A stretch of 34,712 nucleotides of DNA from assembly GCA_017617545.1 (NCBI GenBank), contig JAFZVZ010000011.1, positions 1-34,712 of the forward strand, written 5' to 3'. Below, piece by piece: positions 7,734-16,375 of this stretch; position 1 is the stretch's first letter; each line of letters begins with the position of its first letter. The notes beneath the pieces were generated by a model. That model made no database searches. It saw nothing but the letters and a program-made list of their open reading frames with translations, and was not told where the DNA came from. The stretch comes from Lachnospiraceae bacterium (GTDB lineage Bacteria; Bacillota; Clostridia; Lachnospirales; Lachnospiraceae). The position numbers and the translations under genes were made by a program.

Positions 7734-8615
7734 ATGGCTGAGAGAAAACCCTGGTACGACGATATTCCCGCGGGGAATTTCATCTCCAACGCTCCGACCT
7801 ACGAGGTCGGAAAATTATTCCCGCGCTTTCATTCCACCCGCTTCACGTTCGGCGACACAACCCTGAAGTATTACTGGTTCGACCCGCGCGAGTACGGCTA
7901 TGAGGACAACGGCGACCTGCCGCTTCTCACATTTTTCCACGGAAAGAGCAACGCGCTCGTCGGCGACATCTGCATCAACTACACGGGTGCCGAGCTGTAC
8001 GCCTCCGACAAGTACCAGCAGGCGATGGGCGGCGCGTTCATCCTGATCCCCATCGCCAACGAGTACATCGATGAGCAGAACCGCTGTATGGGCACATGGC
8101 AGCCGAGCTATCTGGAGCCCGCGCACGCGCTGGTTCTCAATTTCATCGCCAAGCACACGAACGGCGTAGGCAAGCGAATGCTACTCGGAAACTCCGCGGG
8201 CGCAACGTTTGTGCTTCGCCTGATGGACAACTACATGGACGATTTCGACGTCGTGATGCCGGTCGGCAGCGCTGCACTGCCGGAGGACGCGGTACTCGAT
8301 CAGTATGAGGAGAAGGGAAAAATCCTCGTCTTCACCATGGGCAGACGCGATGAGTTCCACCCCTTCGAGGAAGAGGTCGGTCCGCGCCTTGCAAAACTTC
8401 AGTCAATGAAGCACTGCCTGATCCTGACGCCGGACTGGGTGCGCAACGGTGACCACGGCATCGCCTCCATCGGCGCCGACACGTTCGAGATGGGCCAGCA
8501 CTGCATGATGAACGCCGTACAGTGCAACCTCATGTTTGACGACGGCACGCCGATGCTCCCGGAACTGCCGCGCGGCGTAACCGGATGGATCTCTGACCTG
8601 GTCAACGGAAAATGA
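7734..8615 (+). CDS. Alpha/beta hydrolase, esterase-like, cytoplasmic
   Basis: A 293-residue protein with no signal peptide. A strand leading to FFHGK (68-71) supplies the oxyanion-hole HG motif, the nucleophile elbow is LLGNSAGATF (S154), and likely acid and base are D206 in MGRRDEFHP and H241 in NGDHGI. The spacing fits an alpha/beta hydrolase of the esterase/PHB-depolymerase-like group. The substrate is unknown; carbohydrate-ester or acyl-ester hydrolysis is typical. The ribosome site is CGGAGGA, ten bases before the ATG. It follows the YccF gene in an apparent operon and is closed by the hairpin at 8687-8716. The stop codon is overlapped by a copy of the recurrent octamer GGAAAATG (8607-8614). 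It is one of three unrelated-looking hydrolases of this fold in the window. Confidence 0.85.
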   Translation: MAERKPWYDDIPAGNFISNAPTYEVGKLFPRFHSTRFTFGDTTLKYYWFDPREYGYEDNGDLPLLTFFHGKSNALVGDICINYTGAELYASDKYQQAMGGAFILIPIANEYIDEQNRCMGTWQPSYLEPAHALVLNFIAKHTNGVGKRMLLGNSAGATFVLRLMDNYMDDFDVVMPVGSAALPEDAVLDQYEEKGKILVFTMGRRDEFHPFEEEVGPRLAKLQSMKHCLILTPDWVRNGDHGIASIGADTFEMGQHCMMNAVQCNLMFDDGTPMLPELPRGVTGWISDLVNGK

Positions 8616-8686
8616 TGGTGCAACGTTGAAACATTGCTTCAAAAGGCGCATCATTCTACAATTGTAGTATTCGGTAAGTAAAAGAG

Positions 8687-8716
8687 AGAGTGGCTCCATA
8701 ACGGATCCACTCTTTT
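8687..8716. terminator. Bidirectional terminator between convergent genes
   Basis: The stem AGAGTGG (8687-8693) with CCACTCT (8707-8713) is extended by TCC with GGA inside one mismatch, and is followed by TTTT on the plus strand. On the minus strand the stem is followed by CTCTTTTAC. It separates the plus-strand hydrolase gene from the minus-strand HD-GYP gene. A 12-bp palindrome CTACAATTGTAG lies just before it (8656-8667). Confidence 0.7.
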
Positions 8717-8756
8717 CTCTGCGTTACACTGTATTTTGCTTATTATCCGCTATATG

Positions 8757-11700
8757 CTACTCCGCAGCAGCCGTTTCCTTCGGCTTTTCTTCCGACTGCT
8801 CCGCCTTCGCCTGCTCCTGCGCTGCTTTCATCGCGGCGGGCATGTGCGCTTCCTTAATGGCCTGCGCACGCGCGAAGCTCTTGTGGATGTTGTCGATGTC
8901 CTCGCTCGTTCCGCCGCCCTCGTCATCCGGCGCGCGGAAGAAGCCCTTGTCGACGAGGCGAAGGAATGCTTCCACGACATCCTCTGCCAGCTGCGTTCCC
9001 GCGGCATCACGGATGATGGAGACAGCCTTCTCGAAGTTCATGCGCTTGCGGTACGGACGGTCGGAGTACATCGCGTCGAACGTATCCGCCACGGCGATGA
9101 TCTGCGCCACGCGCGGGATCTCGTCGCCCTTCAGACCCTTCGGATAGCCCTTGCCGTCCGGACGCTCGTGATGAGCGCCTGCGCCGATGGCGAGCTCCGG
9201 CATGATCGAGATGTCCTTCAGAACCTCATAGCCGCGGTATGCGTGCGACTTGATCTGCTTGAACTCATCGTCGTCCAGCTTGCCGGCCTTGTTGAGCACC
9301 TTGTCGTCGACACCGATCTTGCCGATGTCGTGCAGGAGCGCGATGTTGTGGTATTTTTCGATGTCATCCTGGCTGTAGCCGAGTTCCTCCGCCAGCATGG
9401 TCGTGTATTTGGCGACACGGAACGAATGACCGTTCGTGTAGCTGTCCTTCATATCGATTGTCTTTGCGAAAGCTTCCGTCATCTCGTTGATGAAGGTTTT
9501 CTGCTCTTCTTCCTTCTCGATCAGCTTCTTCGTCTTGCGCTGTACGTACAGGTACACAAGCCCGCACAAAAGCGCTGCCGCTAACGCGATGCCGATTATC
9601 TGGAACCACCAGGTTTCGTACACGGCTTTCGACTTTTTGATGGTCACGGTCAGTTCCAGGTTTCTGTTGCCCTCGACGTCCACGACCGTCATTCTGAAGT
9701 AGTATGTACCTCCGCGAAGGTTTGTGTAGGAGATCGGTGTCAGTTCGGATCTCTTGTGGTAAGTCTTGACGTGGTCAAAGCCATCCAGCCAATAGGTAAC
9801 CTGCGGATCCTTCAGCGTATATGTGTAAACGAAAGGGTTGATCACGAGCTTCTTCGTCGAGGACGGAATGCGGATGACACCGTCATCGTCAGGATAGATC
9901 TCCTCCCCGTCCGCCACAACGTACGGCATCGCCATCTTGAGCGCAGTGGCATCGTCGAACGTCGTATTGATGTTGACTCTCGCGATACCCTCGCTGCAGG
10001 CAATGTAAAGATCTCCGTCATCCGTCAGCGCGCTGTAGGAGTTGGCCGTCGTGACAAACGGCAGACCGCTGTTCATGTTGTAAAATGTATACTCGATCTC
10101 CTGATTGGCGATCAGATTGCCCGCAGTAGTCACATAGACGCCGTTACTGCTCAGGATCCACACCTCGCCCTTGGTGTTCGTGTACAGGTCGAAGTTGTTG
10201 GAATACGGAAAATTCGTGACCGTCTTGATCTCATAAGCGGAATTCAGGTATGCCAGAGAATTGCTTGTGACGATCCAGTATACGTCATTGATCATGTCAC
10301 GTTTAACACGCAGCACAACGTCGGAGCTCAACCCGGACGAGGTATCGTAAACGCGGGGAGGAAGATCTCCGCTTAAGATGTATAATCCGCCGCCGTCGGT
10401 GCCGATGATGTAATCGCCGTTCGCCGCCTCAACAACCGTCAGGATCTCCGTATTGTGGAGACCGTTGTTCTCATCGTATATCTTATCTACCGTTTCATCA
10501 CGGATAACTGCGAGACCGCCGGTGCACGCCGCGAGGATGGTTCCGTCCTTGCACTCGCAGATGGCTCTCACACGGTTGGACGGCAGAGAATGCTTCGCTT
10601 TCTCATCCGTGTCGTCCAACATGGTATAGCAGACAACCTCTCCGTTGTCGTACCGCACAAGGCCGTATTTGCTGAAGGTGGAAATCCAGACGCGGCCCTT
10701 GCTGTCACGAATGACGGACCGGATCCGGCATCCGCTCAGCATCTTTGCCAGATTGGTCCTGCCCTCACCGGCCGCGTCAACCGGCTCCCCGGTGAACATG
10801 CGGGCGCTCGTGATCGGCAGATTGTCCGTGACCTCCATATTTTCCACAACGGTGAGCCCGCTGTCGGTGCCGATCAGCAGCCGCTGGTCAGCGACGCAGG
10901 TGGAATTCACAACCATCGTCGGCAGATCACACCACTCCGAAATGTCGACGAAACGGTTGCGCGACAGCTTCATCACGCCCTTTCGGGAGGAGGTAAACCA
11001 GACATTGCCCTGATAGTCGCAGAGCATGTGGTCCACGGAGACATTTTTCATCGGTACATTGTCAAGGATCTGAAGATATCCGTTGCTGATGAAACCGATA
11101 CCGTTCTCCGCGCACAGCCAGAGCACGTCATATATCTTAACAATCTCATTGATGCGGGAAAGCGACCCGACGTCGATCTTGTCGAACTTATGCTCACGGG
11201 TTGCAAGGCTTCCGTAGTAAACGCCGTCGCCCGCGCCGATATACACATACCCATAGAAATCCGGATCCGGATATACCGTCGCGATATTGTTGATCCCGCA
11301 CTCATCCGACAGGTCGTAACTTCCGCTCACGGTACCGTCTTCCAGTGTGAACACGAGACCGGTCTGGGTCACGCCGTAGATCACGCCGTTGGAACCCGTG
11401 ATCATCGAGCGGATATACTCATCCCGGATACTCGGATTTTCCAGAGTACGAACGACCATCGCCTCGTTGATCTCGATAACGCCGCGCGTCGTACCGCAAT
11501 AGATATTTCCCTTCTTATCTTCGGCGATGGTTCGCACGGAGAGCGACTTCAGGCCTTCCTCCGTCCGGAACATCTTCGTCTTTCCCTTGTCGATCACGGC
11601 GACGCCGCTGTCGTTCGTGCCTACCCAGAGACGGTTCTTGCTGTCCACCAGCAGGCTCACGACGCTCGCGATACCGGTCGTCGAATCCATTCGTTCAAAC

Positions 11701-12008
11701 GTGTTGCCGTCGTAGCGGATCAGACCACTGTAACTGCCGATCCAGATGAAGCCTTCCTCGGTCTGCGCGATCGCGTTGGCCTCCGAGGTGGGAAGTCCGG
11801 TACGGTTGTTGTACAACGTCGCCAGGTAGCCCTCATCCGGCCTCGTGAGATCCAGCGTGTTGGGTCTCCCGGTTGGTTTCTCATCGTCCGTCTCCCCCGC
11901 TGCCACCGCTGTCGTCGCCCGGAACAGACTGTTCTGTCCGGCAATATGTGATAAAGTTCCTAATACCAAAACGAGACACAGGCCCAAGCACATGCCGATC
12001 CGGCACAT
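8757..12008 (-). CDS. Membrane sensor: beta-propeller, Y_Y_Y and HD-GYP domains
   Basis: A very large sensor, 1083 residues from the ATG at 12008 (chosen for its CGGGAGAGG ribosome site; an ATG at 12089 is in frame but has none). Order: N-terminal signal anchor (CLGLCLVLVLGTL, residues 5-20); about 700 residues of two-component-regulator propeller repeats (GLPTSEANAIAQ then GFIWIGSYSGLIRYDG, repeated with variation); a Y_Y_Y-like Ig fold (YWLDGFDHV, LRGGTYYF); a membrane helix at about 800-822; a short coiled linker; and an HD-GYP domain. The metal and catalytic motifs look intact: NGHSFRVA, LLHDIGKIG (H893, D894), HHERPDGKGYP (G954-P956). HD-GYP domains degrade cyclic di-GMP or related dinucleotides to GMP or pGpG. 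The extracellular propeller suggests ligand-controlled second-messenger turnover. It ends in a disordered Ala/Glu/Lys tail. No response-regulator domain is present. Confidence 0.92.
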   Translation of the reverse strand: MCRIGMCLGLCLVLVLGTLSHIAGQNSLFRATTAVAAGETDDEKPTGRPNTLDLTRPDEGYLATLYNNRTGLPTSEANAIAQTEEGFIWIGSYSGLIRYDGNTFERMDSTTGIASVVSLLVDSKNRLWVGTNDSGVAVIDKGKTKMFRTEEGLKSLSVRTIAEDKKGNIYCGTTRGVIEINEAMVVRTLENPSIRDEYIRSMITGSNGVIYGVTQTGLVFTLEDGTVSGSYDLSDECGINNIATVYPDPDFYGYVYIGAGDGVYYGSLATREHKFDKIDVGSLSRINEIVKIYDVLWLCAENGIGFISNGYLQILDNVPMKNVSVDHMLCDYQGNVWFTSSRKGVMKLSRNRFVDISEWCDLPTMVVNSTCVADQRLLIGTDSGLTVVENMEVTDNLPITSARMFTGEPVDAAGEGRTNLAKMLSGCRIRSVIRDSKGRVWISTFSKYGLVRYDNGEVVCYTMLDDTDEKAKHSLPSNRVRAICECKDGTILAACTGGLAVIRDETVDKIYDENNGLHNTEILTVVEAANGDYIIGTDGGGLYILSGDLPPRVYDTSSGLSSDVVLRVKRDMINDVYWIVTSNSLAYLNSAYEIKTVTNFPYSNNFDLYTNTKGEVWILSSNGVYVTTAGNLIANQEIEYTFYNMNSGLPFVTTANSYSALTDDGDLYIACSEGIARVNINTTFDDATALKMAMPYVVADGEEIYPDDDGVIRIPSSTKKLVINPFVYTYTLKDPQVTYWLDGFDHVKTYHKRSELTPISYTNLRGGTYYFRMTVVDVEGNRNLELTVTIKKSKAVYETWWFQIIGIALAAALLCGLVYLYVQRKTKKLIEKEEEQKTFINEMTEAFAKTIDMKDSYTNGHSFRVAKYTTMLAEELGYSQDDIEKYHNIALLHDIGKIGVDDKVLNKAGKLDDDEFKQIKSHAYRGYEVLKDISIMPELAIGAGAHHERPDGKGYPKGLKGDEIPRVAQIIAVADTFDAMYSDRPYRKRMNFEKAVSIIRDAAGTQLAEDVVEAFLRLVDKGFFRAPDDEGGGTSEDIDNIHKSFARAQAIKEAHMPAAMKAAQEQAKAEQSEEKPKETAAAE

Positions 12009-12275
12009 GCCTCTCCCGTGTCTCGTATACTTCTGTGCTGCAGCCGCTGTACGGGCTGCTCCTCCGCAATGCTCTCTCTGTCTCCTCATATCTCACACCG
12101 TCCAAACCTGTTTCGGTGCCGATAGAAAACGTTCGATTCGCGTCTCCCTCGGCTGCCGTCCGTCGGACACCGGGCTGCGGTGTCATCGACTCTTCCGTGT
12201 ACCTGAAAGCCCTTGCTCGGGGGCATTTCAAAAAACGCTTGTCGTTCGGAAAATGTAATTCATTTTCATAGAGAC
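12009..12275 (-). promoter_or_regulatory. Long leader of HD-GYP gene with competing helices
   Basis: About 260 bases separate the predicted transcription start from the chosen ATG. A 7-bp hairpin GACACCG/CGGTGTC (12166-12172 with 12178-12184) overlaps a second possible hairpin GTCC-GTC-GGAC (12158-12161 with 12165-12168), so the two exclude each other. I looked for the conserved cores of the two cyclic di-GMP riboswitch classes and did not find them. A copy of GGAAAATG lies at 12248-12255. Part of this stretch would be coding if translation began at 12089. Whether the leader has a function is open. Confidence 0.3.
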
Positions 12276-12304
12276 ATCATACCACAACGCGTGGTATTTG
12301 AAAA
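12276..12304 (-). promoter_or_regulatory. Promoter with palindromic operator, HD-GYP gene
   Basis: On the minus strand, -10 TATGAT (12276-12281) lies 17 bases from a weak -35 TTTTCA (12299-12304). The spacer holds the inverted repeat ATACCAC-5-GTGGTAT (12279-12285 with 12291-12297), which looks like a repressor or activator site. A weak -35 covered by an inverted repeat is typical of regulated promoters. Confidence 0.55.
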
Positions 12305-12352
12305 CATTTTTTTATCGCGGTTCCTGCCGGTGTCGTCAGGACCGTTTCATGC

Positions 12353-13951
12353 TCAGCGGGTGAACTGCGAGATGAACTTCCACGCGTTCTCATTCGTGTG
12401 CTGTCTGCACTCGTGAACCTGGTTGTCGATGCTCGCGAGAGCCGTGCGGCACACGCCGTCCTCGCTGTTGTAATAGTTGATCGTGAGAACGCTTCCGCGG
12501 GACTCATCCGGCACCTTCTCGACGCGGTCGCCCGGGATGCCCCAGATCTTGTCCTCCCAGTTCTCATGGTCATCGTAGTTCAGGTCGAACTTCTTCACGA
12601 CCTTGTTGACGTCAGCGAGATACTGAATTCTCTCAAGGCCCGTAGCCGCCTGGAACGCGCACTCCGGAAGGTGTGATTTTTCGCCGCCCGAGTAGAATAC
12701 GGGAACTGCCACGTTCTTGTTCATGCGGTCATCGTCGATCGACATGCCGAACGGGTTATTTCTCACCGGGAACAGAGCGCTCGCGGGAGCGAGGCCCGCG
12801 AAGATCTGCGGATACTCCTGGAACATATCCCAGGTCTTGCCGCTGCCCATCGAGAAGCCGGTCGCGTAGATGCGATGCTCGTCGATGTTGTACTTCTTCT
12901 TCAGATCCTCGATCACCTGCACAACCTCGGTCGCCGTCACGTCCTGATGGTTCTCAAGCGACACGAACAGGAAGTTGTTCTTGTGCGCGACTGCCCACCA
13001 GCCTGCCACGAAGGTCAGGTACATGGAGGTGTCTCCGCCGCCGTGGAAGCCCATCATCAGAGGCGCGGGACCGTCATCGAAGATACCGTTGTTGTAATAC
13101 GCAAAATATCCAACCTTATGCTCGGGCTGATCCTTGTAGCGTCCGCGGTTGTCCGGCGACGTCTTCACAAGCGTGTAGCCGACGTCCTCGGTCATGCCGA
13201 GCTCCTCGAAATCGGGCTCGATCTCGATCTTGCCGCACCACATCTTGAACTTCTTCACGAAGCACTTGAAATCCGCCTTGTAGTCCGCTTCCGCCTTCAC
13301 AAGAAGGTTCTCGCACTCACCGAACGCGGCGTTGACCTCAGCCGAGTTGCCCACGCTCAGGATTGCGATGTCCTTGCGCTCCACCTGCGGGATCACCGAC
13401 AGGCCCTGCATCGAGCACATCGCCGGCGTGATCTCGCCCGGTCCCCACAGGTACTCGCCCTGCAGCGTCTTGAGAAGGTGCGTTGCCACGTAGTCAGCGG
13501 ATGCGCCGTAGCTGTAGATATCAGCGCGGAAAATAGCGCCGCGCACGAAGTAACCCTGGAACTCTCTCGTAAAGAAATTCGTGATCTCCACGATACCGTC
13601 CTTGTAGAACGGGTTCATCTTCACCTCGGCGATCAGCGAAGCGTACAGCTCCTCCGTCGCGTTGGCCCAGCCGCCCTCACAGGTCGGATAGACGAACAGA
13701 ACGCACGAATCAACCGCCGATGCGATGTCCGCAAGCCCGCTCTCACGCGCAAAAGCGATCGCGGAAGCCATGTCCTGCGGCTTCTCCTCAAACACCGTGA
13801 GCATCGGCGCGCGGAACGTATAGTTATTGACCTCCCCGTCAATCGTCGTCGCCGGAATGAACACCTTCAGATCGAACTGCTCAAACGTATGTCCCCAGCT
13901 CTTGCTTCCGTCCGGATAGAATGTTACTTCCGGTCTTTCCATCATTGCCAT
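12353..13951 (-). CDS. Alpha/beta hydrolase, PHB-depolymerase/esterase-like, two-part
   Basis: A 532-residue cytoplasmic protein starting MAMMERPEV at 13951, with AGGAGGT nine bases before the ATG; the frame continues 120 bases upstream without a ribosome site. The first 280 or so residues show no recognised motif. The C-terminal half is a hydrolase of the feruloyl-esterase/PHB-depolymerase-like group: oxyanion region MMGFHGGGDTS, nucleophile elbow YATGFSMGSGKTW (S367), then LAPASALFP, and a likely catalytic His at 462 in YDDHENW. No secretion signal is seen, so the substrate should be intracellular or imported. It is the only gene between its own promoter (14036-14088) and the HD-GYP promoter. 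The large N-terminal part is uncommon and could be a binding or lid domain. The substrate is unknown. Confidence 0.82.
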   Translation of the reverse strand: MAMMERPEVTFYPDGSKSWGHTFEQFDLKVFIPATTIDGEVNNYTFRAPMLTVFEEKPQDMASAIAFARESGLADIASAVDSCVLFVYPTCEGGWANATEELYASLIAEVKMNPFYKDGIVEITNFFTREFQGYFVRGAIFRADIYSYGASADYVATHLLKTLQGEYLWGPGEITPAMCSMQGLSVIPQVERKDIAILSVGNSAEVNAAFGECENLLVKAEADYKADFKCFVKKFKMWCGKIEIEPDFEELGMTEDVGYTLVKTSPDNRGRYKDQPEHKVGYFAYYNNGIFDDGPAPLMMGFHGGGDTSMYLTFVAGWWAVAHKNNFLFVSLENHQDVTATEVVQVIEDLKKKYNIDEHRIYATGFSMGSGKTWDMFQEYPQIFAGLAPASALFPVRNNPFGMSIDDDRMNKNVAVPVFYSGGEKSHLPECAFQAATGLERIQYLADVNKVVKKFDLNYDDHENWEDKIWGIPGDRVEKVPDESRGSVLTINYYNSEDGVCRTALASIDNQVHECRQHTNENAWKFISQFTR

Positions 13952-14035
13952 CTCTTGTAAACCTCCTGAATTTCGTACATTTACGTGCACTGTCCCGCGG
14001 GCATGCTCCCGCTGCCGGGGCTCCCTCAAAAAACA

Positions 14036-14088
14036 AATACACATTGCAGGAAGTGTACCATACAACGGCAACTCTTACAATGTGTATT
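14036..14088 (-). promoter_or_regulatory. Promoter flanked by an 11-bp inverted repeat
   Basis: On the minus strand, -35 TTGTAA (14075-14080), a 17-base spacer and -10 TACACT (14052-14057) drive the hydrolase gene. Perfect 11-bp arms AATACACATTG (14036-14046) and CAATGTGTATT (14078-14088) overlap the start of transcription and the -35 box, 31 bases apart (three turns of DNA centre to centre is plausible). This would suit one dimeric regulator spanning the promoter, or a looped pair. The motif is seen; regulation is inferred. Confidence 0.6.
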
Positions 14089-14183
14089 GTTATCTGAAAT
14101 CACAACTGAGGCAACATTTTCCGAAAAATGATGCTCCGTTCACTGCACGGAAAAGCCCTCTGCGGACCCGCAATTTCAACGGT

Positions 14184-16079
14184 TTACGGCTTCTCCTCCA
14201 CGAACACGATCCTGCCCTGTCCGGTGAGCTCGCCGTACTCCCCGCCGATCACGCCGCCGAGCGAATCGCGGATGTAGTCGATCAGCACCTGGTTGTCCAG
14301 CTTTACGCAGTCCTGCAGAAGCGGCGCGCCGTCAAACGTGGTATGGCCGTCGCCGTTCTTAAGAAGCAGGTAATTGTGCCCTGCGACCGTATATTTCTTA
14401 TTCGGATCGATCGGCTCTCCCGCGACGAGCACGTTCTTCACGCGGCGCTCGCCGGTGATCCCGGTGAGCATACCGTAGTCATCCGAGATGCACGGGGAAG
14501 CGATGTACGTGTGGATCTCATATGTGAGCCCGGAAACCTGCAGGAAACCGCCGAACTCGCCGGGTGCGGAGTGAGCGCCCCACTCGAGCGCGTCGAGGAT
14601 CTGCTGACCGGTCAGTTCCACAACACAGAGATAGTTGCCGTACGGATGGACGTTCATGATCTCGCGGAGCGTGATGTCGCCCGCCTTGATCGTCACGCGG
14701 ATGCCGCCGCCGTTGCAGATTCCGATATCCGCGCCGGACTGGACACGATACGCGTCCGCGACCAGATCGCCGAGGTTGGTCTCCGCGCGGCGGATCATGC
14801 GGATCGGCTTGTCGTTCTCGTCAACCGCGACCGGATCATGGATCGTGAGATCGACCGACGAGGTCGCGACGACCTCCTCAAACTTGTCGCCGAGCACCTG
14901 GAACGCCTCCGCGACCGCTGCTGTCATCTCGTTGTCGAGGTTGAACGCCTCCGGAGCGGAGATCTCACCCTCCCACGAGTATTGTCCCATCGTGATCGTG
15001 CCGTCCGCCGCGATCCTGCACCAGCCGACATTTTCTAGCTTTGTGCCGCAGGCGCCGCGAAGAACCTTGTTGCCGCTTTTATTGTTCATGGTGACACAGT
15101 CCATGTCGTGGCTGTGCCCGTCTAAAAGCACATCGAACCCGTCCGTGTTGGCGATCACGTCCGCGTACGTGTAAGGCTTATTTTCCGCCTCATTGCCGAG
15201 ATGGCCGATCACAACGACGACTTCCGCACCCTCCGCGCGGGCCGCGTCCGTCGCATTCTGTACCGCGTCGTAGACACCCTTGCCCGTGTCGTCCTGCAGG
15301 AACCCGTAGACGTATTCCTTGTTCTCATCCTGAAAATACATCGGCGTCGAGGTCGTGAGCGTCTCCGGCGTCGTCACGCCGACAAATCCGATCTTCTTTC
15401 CGCCGATCTCGCGGATCACATAAGGCTTGAAGATCAGCTCGCCCTTGTAGTTGAAGTTGCAGCTGATGTAGCTGAACTCCGCCTTATCTGCCAGCGCCAG
15501 GAACTGTTCCATCCCGTAGTCAAACTCATGGTTGCCGGGGATGGCGACGCTGTAGCCCATCCTGTTCATCAGGTTGATCAGCTCCTCACCGCGGGTCATG
15601 GTTCCGAGAGGCTCTCCCTGGATGCTGTCTCCGTCGTCGACGAGAATAACCTCATCGCCCTGCTCCTCAAAATGTCTGCGGATCTCCCACAGTCCCGCGT
15701 AGCCGATGCCCTTGTCGACACCGCAGTGAACGTCGCCCGTAAAGAGGATCACAATGTCGCCGCTCTTCTCGACCGTCTTCGTGATCTCCGGCGTCGGTGT
15801 TGCCGCCGCACCCGTGGGCGTTGCCTCCGGGGAGACCTCGGCCGTCGGTGTCGGTTCCGCCGCCCCTGTGGGCGTAGCTTCCGGCGTCACTTCCGCGGTA
15901 ACCTCGGGCGTTGCCGTGGCCTCCGCTGCCGGCGTATCCGTCGCCGCGGGCTCCTTCGTCGTATTCTTGCCGCAGGCCGCCGGCATGAGCATCATCGCGA
16001 TAACGAGCACGATCCACACCGCCCGCGCGCCTGTCTTCCTTCCGGAAACAGACCGTCTCCGGTTCCTCAAATTCCTCAT
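14184..16079 (-). CDS. 5'-nucleotidase / cyclic phosphodiesterase lipoprotein
   Basis: A 631-residue surface enzyme starting MRNLRNRRR at 16079, with AAGGAAAG before the ATG; the frame runs 123 bases further upstream through the promoter, so that start is rejected. Order: basic N-terminus, signal helix, lipobox LMPAAC (C36), a Thr/Pro/Ala/Glu linker to about residue 105 with two PEATPTGAA units, a metallophosphatase domain and a C-terminal nucleotidase domain. Metal and catalytic motifs are GDVHCG, DDGDSIQG, PGNHEFDYG and DGHSHD; the C-terminal domain has CNGGGIR, NVHPYGN and VAGHNYLLLKNGDGHTTF, which bind the nucleobase and substrate. Such enzymes release nucleosides and phosphate from external nucleotides. 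DVHCG replaces the usual D-x-H-G form. It is monocistronic, with a palindrome-bearing promoter. Family confidence is high; exact substrate range is not determined. Confidence 0.93.
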   Translation of the reverse strand: MRNLRNRRRSVSGRKTGARAVWIVLVIAMMLMPAACGKNTTKEPAATDTPAAEATATPEVTAEVTPEATPTGAAEPTPTAEVSPEATPTGAAATPTPEITKTVEKSGDIVILFTGDVHCGVDKGIGYAGLWEIRRHFEEQGDEVILVDDGDSIQGEPLGTMTRGEELINLMNRMGYSVAIPGNHEFDYGMEQFLALADKAEFSYISCNFNYKGELIFKPYVIREIGGKKIGFVGVTTPETLTTSTPMYFQDENKEYVYGFLQDDTGKGVYDAVQNATDAARAEGAEVVVVIGHLGNEAENKPYTYADVIANTDGFDVLLDGHSHDMDCVTMNNKSGNKVLRGACGTKLENVGWCRIAADGTITMGQYSWEGEISAPEAFNLDNEMTAAVAEAFQVLGDKFEEVVATSSVDLTIHDPVAVDENDKPIRMIRRAETNLGDLVADAYRVQSGADIGICNGGGIRVTIKAGDITLREIMNVHPYGNYLCVVELTGQQILDALEWGAHSAPGEFGGFLQVSGLTYEIHTYIASPCISDDYGMLTGITGERRVKNVLVAGEPIDPNKKYTVAGHNYLLLKNGDGHTTFDGAPLLQDCVKLDNQVLIDYIRDSLGGVIGGEYGELTGQGRIVFVEEKP

Positions 16080-16153
16080 GTTCTGCACTTTCCTTTTCTT
16101 TACTCTAAATCGCGCGGGTATTGTCACGTACGCACGCCCGCGCGGCCAAGTGG

Positions 16154-16182
16154 ATTTTATCATTTTCCGCGGAAAATGGCAA
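16154..16182 (-). promoter_or_regulatory. Promoter of nucleotidase gene with palindrome in spacer
   Basis: On the minus strand, -35 TTGCCA (16177-16182), a 17-base spacer and -10 TAAAAT (16154-16159). The spacer is almost exactly filled by an 18-bp perfect palindrome (16161-16178). Its central position makes it a good operator candidate. Confidence 0.65.
16161..16178. repeat. 18-bp perfect palindrome of two GGAAAATG octamers
   Basis: CATTTTCCGCGGAAAATG reads the same on both strands. It consists of the recurrent octamer GGAAAATG in inverted orientation around a GC centre. The octamer recurs at least 24 times in the window, but only here as an immediate inverted pair. Confidence 0.95.
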
Positions 16183-16255
16183 ACAAATCCTTGCGGGAAC
16201 ACGACTTTTCAAAACTTCCACAAAAATTCCACACAGTTTCCATACTCGCTCCTAC

Positions 16256-16285
16256 TTGACGTAGTATACTCAGCTCAGATAAGAA
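16256..16285 (+). promoter_or_regulatory. Tentative promoter of carbohydrate-binding lipoprotein gene
   Basis: TTGACG (16256-16261) is followed after 18 bases by TAAGAA (16280-16285). A better -10 sequence, TATACT, lies at 16265-16270 but has no -35 at proper distance. The divergent region 16080-16375 holds this and the nucleotidase promoter; nothing else was recognised in it. Confidence 0.35.
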
Positions 16286-16375
16286 AAACAGCGACCGAAT
16301 GACATCGCAGATGTGTGGATGGGAAACACGAACGAGTTACGGCGGATCCCGGATCCGCGAAAGGAGGAAACTCTT

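Noticed and set aside
10455-11951. Long plus-strand open frame of 498 codons
   Set aside because: It lies opposite the HD-GYP sensor gene, has no ribosome site and shows Arg/His/Val-rich composition expected from the reverse strand of GC-rich coding DNA.
12009-12275. Cyclic di-GMP riboswitch before the HD-GYP gene
   Set aside because: The context made it likely, but the conserved GEMM-I core and the class II core were not found in the leader.
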